DNA of 64,000 nucleotides from Pedobacter nanyangensis. Lineage in GTDB: Bacteria; Bacteroidota; Bacteroidia; Sphingobacteriales; Sphingobacteriaceae. The stretch lies in NCBI RefSeq assembly GCF_003313505.1, contig NZ_QMHO01000001.1, positions 186,001-250,000 on the forward strand, given 5' to 3'. Under the pieces are notes generated by a model. The model was not told where the DNA came from. It saw nothing but the letters and a program-made list of their open reading frames with translations, and made no database searches. The stretch's first letter is position 1, and every line of letters starts with the position of its first letter. Of the stretch, positions 61,532-64,000 are shown one piece after another. The position numbers and the translations under genes are program-made.

Positions 61532-62170
61532 ATGCAACAGCGCATAAAAATAGCATTAGTTGACGATCATACGCTTTTCAGGTCTGGCCTGGCCAGTTTA
61601 TTAAGCGAATTTGACGAGCTCGTTATCGCTTTTGAAGCCGTAAACGGTATCGATTTACAAACTAAAATTAAAAAGCATGAAGAGGTGCAATTGATCCTTA
61701 TGGATATCAACATGCCCATAATGGATGGCTTTGCAGCCACAAAGTGGATCAAGGAACGGTATCCTCATATTTACATTTTGGCCCTAAGCATGTTCGAGGA
61801 TGAAAAATCAATCATCAACATGATCAGGGCTGGAGCAAATGGCTATCTCTTAAAGGAATCAAAACCCACTGAAGTGCTCATTGCCATTAAAGCAATGCTT
61901 GAAAAAGGATTTTATGTAAATGAGCTGGTATCAGGCCGTTTATTGGTTTCCATTAAAAACGAAGCTCCCAAAAATATCCTTACAGAAAAGGAACTTACCT
62001 TTTTACAATATTGCGCCTCCGAACTTACCTATAAAGAAATTGCTTCACTCATGAACGTTAGCCCCCGCACGGTAGACAACTATCGAGAATCCCTATTTGC
62101 TAAGCTCAATTTAAAGTCGAGAACTGGCTTGGTAATTTATGGCATTAAAAACGATTTGATAAAGATCTAA
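61532..62170 (+). CDS. NarL/LuxR-family response regulator
   Basis: 212 residues. Receiver with D11/D12 and phospho-acceptor D58 (LILMDINMPIMDG), K in YLLKESKPTEV, then a LuxR HTH (LTEKELTFLQYCASELTYKEIASLMNVSPRTVDNYRESLFAKLNLKSRTGLVIYGI). It follows the kinase by three bases. Together they form a two-component system with the preceding membrane protein. Confidence 0.93.
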   Translation: MQQRIKIALVDDHTLFRSGLASLLSEFDELVIAFEAVNGIDLQTKIKKHEEVQLILMDINMPIMDGFAATKWIKERYPHIYILALSMFEDEKSIINMIRAGANGYLLKESKPTEVLIAIKAMLEKGFYVNELVSGRLLVSIKNEAPKNILTEKELTFLQYCASELTYKEIASLMNVSPRTVDNYRESLFAKLNLKSRTGLVIYGIKNDLIKI

Positions 62171-62234
62171 ATTGGTTAATTGTTGAAATCGGTTAATTGA
62201 CATTATCAAATTAGCCAATTCGATAATTAGCTAA

Positions 62235-63641
62235 TTAACTAGGCAAATCAAATGACTGGTGCCTGTCTGGAATTTCTACATTTCTAAATCCCGCCGCAAG
62301 AAGTTTTTCCCTAAACACCAGTTGCACCTCATACTCTCCGTGCACCAAAAACAATTTTTTCACTTTGCGGGCGTCCTGAGCGGAAAGGAATTGCAGCAGA
62401 TCGTTATAGTCGCCATGGGCGCTCATAGATTGGATGCTTTGCACCTCGGCATGTACCGTAAACCTATCTCCAAAAATACTTACCTCTGTGGCGCCATTTT
62501 TCAGCCTGCCGCCCAATGAGTTTGGCTCGCAATAGCCCACCAATAAAATGGTATGTTTCGGATCTCCAATACAATTTTTGATGTGGTGTTTCACTCGCCC
62601 AGCCTCGGCCATGCCCGATGCCGAAATAATAATACATGGCTCAGGGTTGGCATTCAGCGCCTTGGAGTCTTCTGCGGTTTCTATATAATGCAGTCGTTCA
62701 AAATCAAATGGATTATCATCTATCTTCATGATATCCAATACCTCATCATTATATCCCTCGGCATGGTTCTCAACAATTTGTGTGGCCTTTGCCGATAACG
62801 GGCTATCCACGTACACATTCACTTTTGGCAATTGGCCTTCTAAATCCAGATTATTAAGTACGTACAAAATTTCCTGCGTTCTGCCCACGCTAAACGCAGG
62901 GATGATCAGTTTGCCCTTCTTTTCCACACAGGTTTTGATCACTATGGCCAGTAGTGCCTGCGCTGTTGGTTGGGCATCTTTATGGAGCTTATCACCATAG
63001 GTTGATTCCAGCAAAATATAATCTGCTTGTGGGAAAGGCTGTGGTGGCCTTAAAAGCAAATCTCCATATTGCCCCACATCACCACTAAAACTTAACTGCG
63101 AGGTATTTCCCTGTTCGGTAATGCGCAAATGCACCGAAGCGCTGCCAATGATATGTCCGGCATCAATAAACTGCAAGGTAGCCCCCTTGGCAATGGGCAC
63201 TTCCTTTTGATAGGGAACAGTTTCAAAAAGCGACATGGCCTTAAGCACGTCCTCCTCTTCGTAAAGTGCTTCTTCCAAGGGCAGCCCTTTTTTGGCCAGT
63301 TTCTTGTTCTTATAGTTCAGGTCTCCCGCTTGTATTTTTGCCGAATCCAGAAGCAGGATTTTGGCCAGTTCCTTCGTTGCCGGGGTTCCGTAAATTTTAC
63401 CTTTAAAGCCCTGCGCCACCAAACGTGGGATAAGGCCACTATGGTCAATATGTGCATGCGACAATACCAAAACATCTATCTCGGCAGCATTAAAACCAAA
63501 GTTTTCATTTAATGATACCGTATCCTGTCCCATTCCCTGAAACATTCCACAGTCTAATAAAATCTTGGTCCCGTTATTTAAACTAAGCAAATGCTTACTG
63601 CCGGTTACATTTCTGGCGGCACCATGAAAGGCTATTTTCAT
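62235..63641 (-). CDS. Metallo-beta-lactamase / beta-CASP RNA-processing exonuclease
   Basis: 468 residues from the ATG at 63,641 (MKIAFHGAARNVTGSKHLL); an in-frame TTG is 21 bases upstream. Zinc motif LSHAHIDHSGL, the D in DCGMFQG, HIIGSASVHL, then the beta-CASP insertion (IIPAFSVGRTQEILYVL, ISASGMAEAGRVKHHIK) and the C-terminal HGEYE. The family resembles CPSF-73/ysh1 nucleases. It is not RNase J, which is longer. Likely processes or degrades RNA. Confidence 0.9.
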   Translation of the reverse strand: MKIAFHGAARNVTGSKHLLSLNNGTKILLDCGMFQGMGQDTVSLNENFGFNAAEIDVLVLSHAHIDHSGLIPRLVAQGFKGKIYGTPATKELAKILLLDSAKIQAGDLNYKNKKLAKKGLPLEEALYEEEDVLKAMSLFETVPYQKEVPIAKGATLQFIDAGHIIGSASVHLRITEQGNTSQLSFSGDVGQYGDLLLRPPQPFPQADYILLESTYGDKLHKDAQPTAQALLAIVIKTCVEKKGKLIIPAFSVGRTQEILYVLNNLDLEGQLPKVNVYVDSPLSAKATQIVENHAEGYNDEVLDIMKIDDNPFDFERLHYIETAEDSKALNANPEPCIIISASGMAEAGRVKHHIKNCIGDPKHTILLVGYCEPNSLGGRLKNGATEVSIFGDRFTVHAEVQSIQSMSAHGDYNDLLQFLSAQDARKVKKLFLVHGEYEVQLVFREKLLAAGFRNVEIPDRHQSFDLPS

Positions 63642-63730
63642 TTTAACAAATTTATGCTTCAATGATAAGAAACCAACTTCATTTTAACAACCAAAGTTAT
63701 TTCCGATAAAAATATCGTCGTAAATTTTGA

Positions 63731-63748
63731 TAACTAATTAATTAGTTA
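63731..63748. promoter_or_regulatory. Perfect 18-bp palindrome before the BlaI-type gene
   Basis: TAACTAATTAATTAGTTA is an exact palindrome about 63 bases before the start codon of the BlaI-family regulator; it may be its operator. It has no exact match to the classical bla/mec operator (TACA/TGTA). Confidence 0.45.
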
Positions 63749-63810
63749 TATATTGGTGTTGGAATATTTCTTAAGCTTGCGCTTTAAAGAACACTATTTA
63801 AATAGATGAT

Positions 63811-64000
63811 ATGGAAATTAAAGATTTAACCAGGGCAGAGGAACAAATTATGCAGGTAATGTGGCAGCTTGACAGCGCTTTTGTTAAAGAGGTCATTGAC
63901 CATCTGCCTGAGCCTAAGCCTGCCTACAACACGGTATCAACCATTATCCGAATTTTAGAGGTAAAGGGGTTTATAGGCCATGAGGCCTTTGGCAAGTCGC
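63811..64000 (+). CDS. BlaI/MecI/CopY-family transcriptional repressor (runs off window)
   Basis: Translation from the ATG at 63,811 gives MEIKDLTRAEEQIMQVMWQL, then HLPEPKPAYNTVSTIIRILEVKG, the winged-helix pattern of the BlaI/MecI family. It is cut by the window end after about 63 residues. Such repressors are usually encoded beside a BlaR/MecR-type membrane metallopeptidase, which would lie to the right. Confidence 0.9.
   Translation, partial: MEIKDLTRAEEQIMQVMWQLDSAFVKEVIDHLPEPKPAYNTVSTIIRILEVKGFIGHEAFGKS

Noticed and set aside
1..64000. CRISPR array, tRNA, rRNA or intact insertion sequences
   Set aside because: No regularly spaced identical repeats of 25-40 bases, cloverleaf sequences, rRNA signatures or transposase genes were found by eye. 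A tRNA scan would be decisive.

Overview
The window comes from a Bacteroidota genome, most likely Sphingobacteriaceae (Pedobacter or Sphingobacterium type). Evidence for this is the TAnnTTTG-type promoter boxes, signal peptides ending in AQ, tandem SusC-like/outer-membrane beta-barrel receptors, LytTR two-component pairs, M28 peptidases and a CTnDOT-style TraA-TraQ operon. Assignment is from gene content and is not proven.

Layout. (1) 1-8,850: a six-gene minus-strand operon with an RND multidrug efflux adaptor, an RND pump fused to its TolC outer-membrane channel, a PrcB-like lipoprotein, a DUF2147 protein and a LytS/LytTR two-component pair whose regulator runs off the left edge, followed by a GNAT acetyltransferase. 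(2) 9,099-38,920: an integrative and conjugative element (ICE). It holds a VirD4-type coupling protein, a FabH-like cargo gene, MobA and a frameshifted MobB relaxase, a probable oriT and a centromere-like region (14,312-15,056), ParA, three tandem DUF3408 proteins, the TraD-TraQ mating apparatus, an AT-rich beta-helix/membrane cargo protein, two HTH genes, a lone receiver protein, a PRTRC cassette (E1-like ThiF, E2-like protein B, ubiquitin-like protein C, protein E), DUF932, SSB and a tyrosine integrase. The left end of the ICE was not located; the efflux operon may be its cargo. (3) 39,453-64,000: chromosomal housekeeping genes: pdhA, pdhC, hisS, a thioredoxin-like protein, two receptors, a NUDIX hydrolase, GH16, PlsC, a LytTR two-component system divergent from a small peptide plus ABC exporter, two M28 peptidases, an NarL-type two-component system, a beta-CASP RNase and the start of a BlaI-type repressor.

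The most interesting signals are: the PRTRC cassette, which looks like a bacterial ubiquitin-like conjugation module; a GCCAAACACTGCC motif that recurs in pairs exactly 20 bp apart at five places in the ICE, three of them about 95-115 bp before start codons; a diverged 100-bp promoter element shared ungapped by the efflux operon and the FabH cargo gene, with a covarying inverted repeat; the RND-TolC fusion with an internal signal-peptide-like segment; and three direct repeats between a LytTR system and a divergent peptide/ABC operon. No tRNA, rRNA, CRISPR array or intact insertion sequence was seen.
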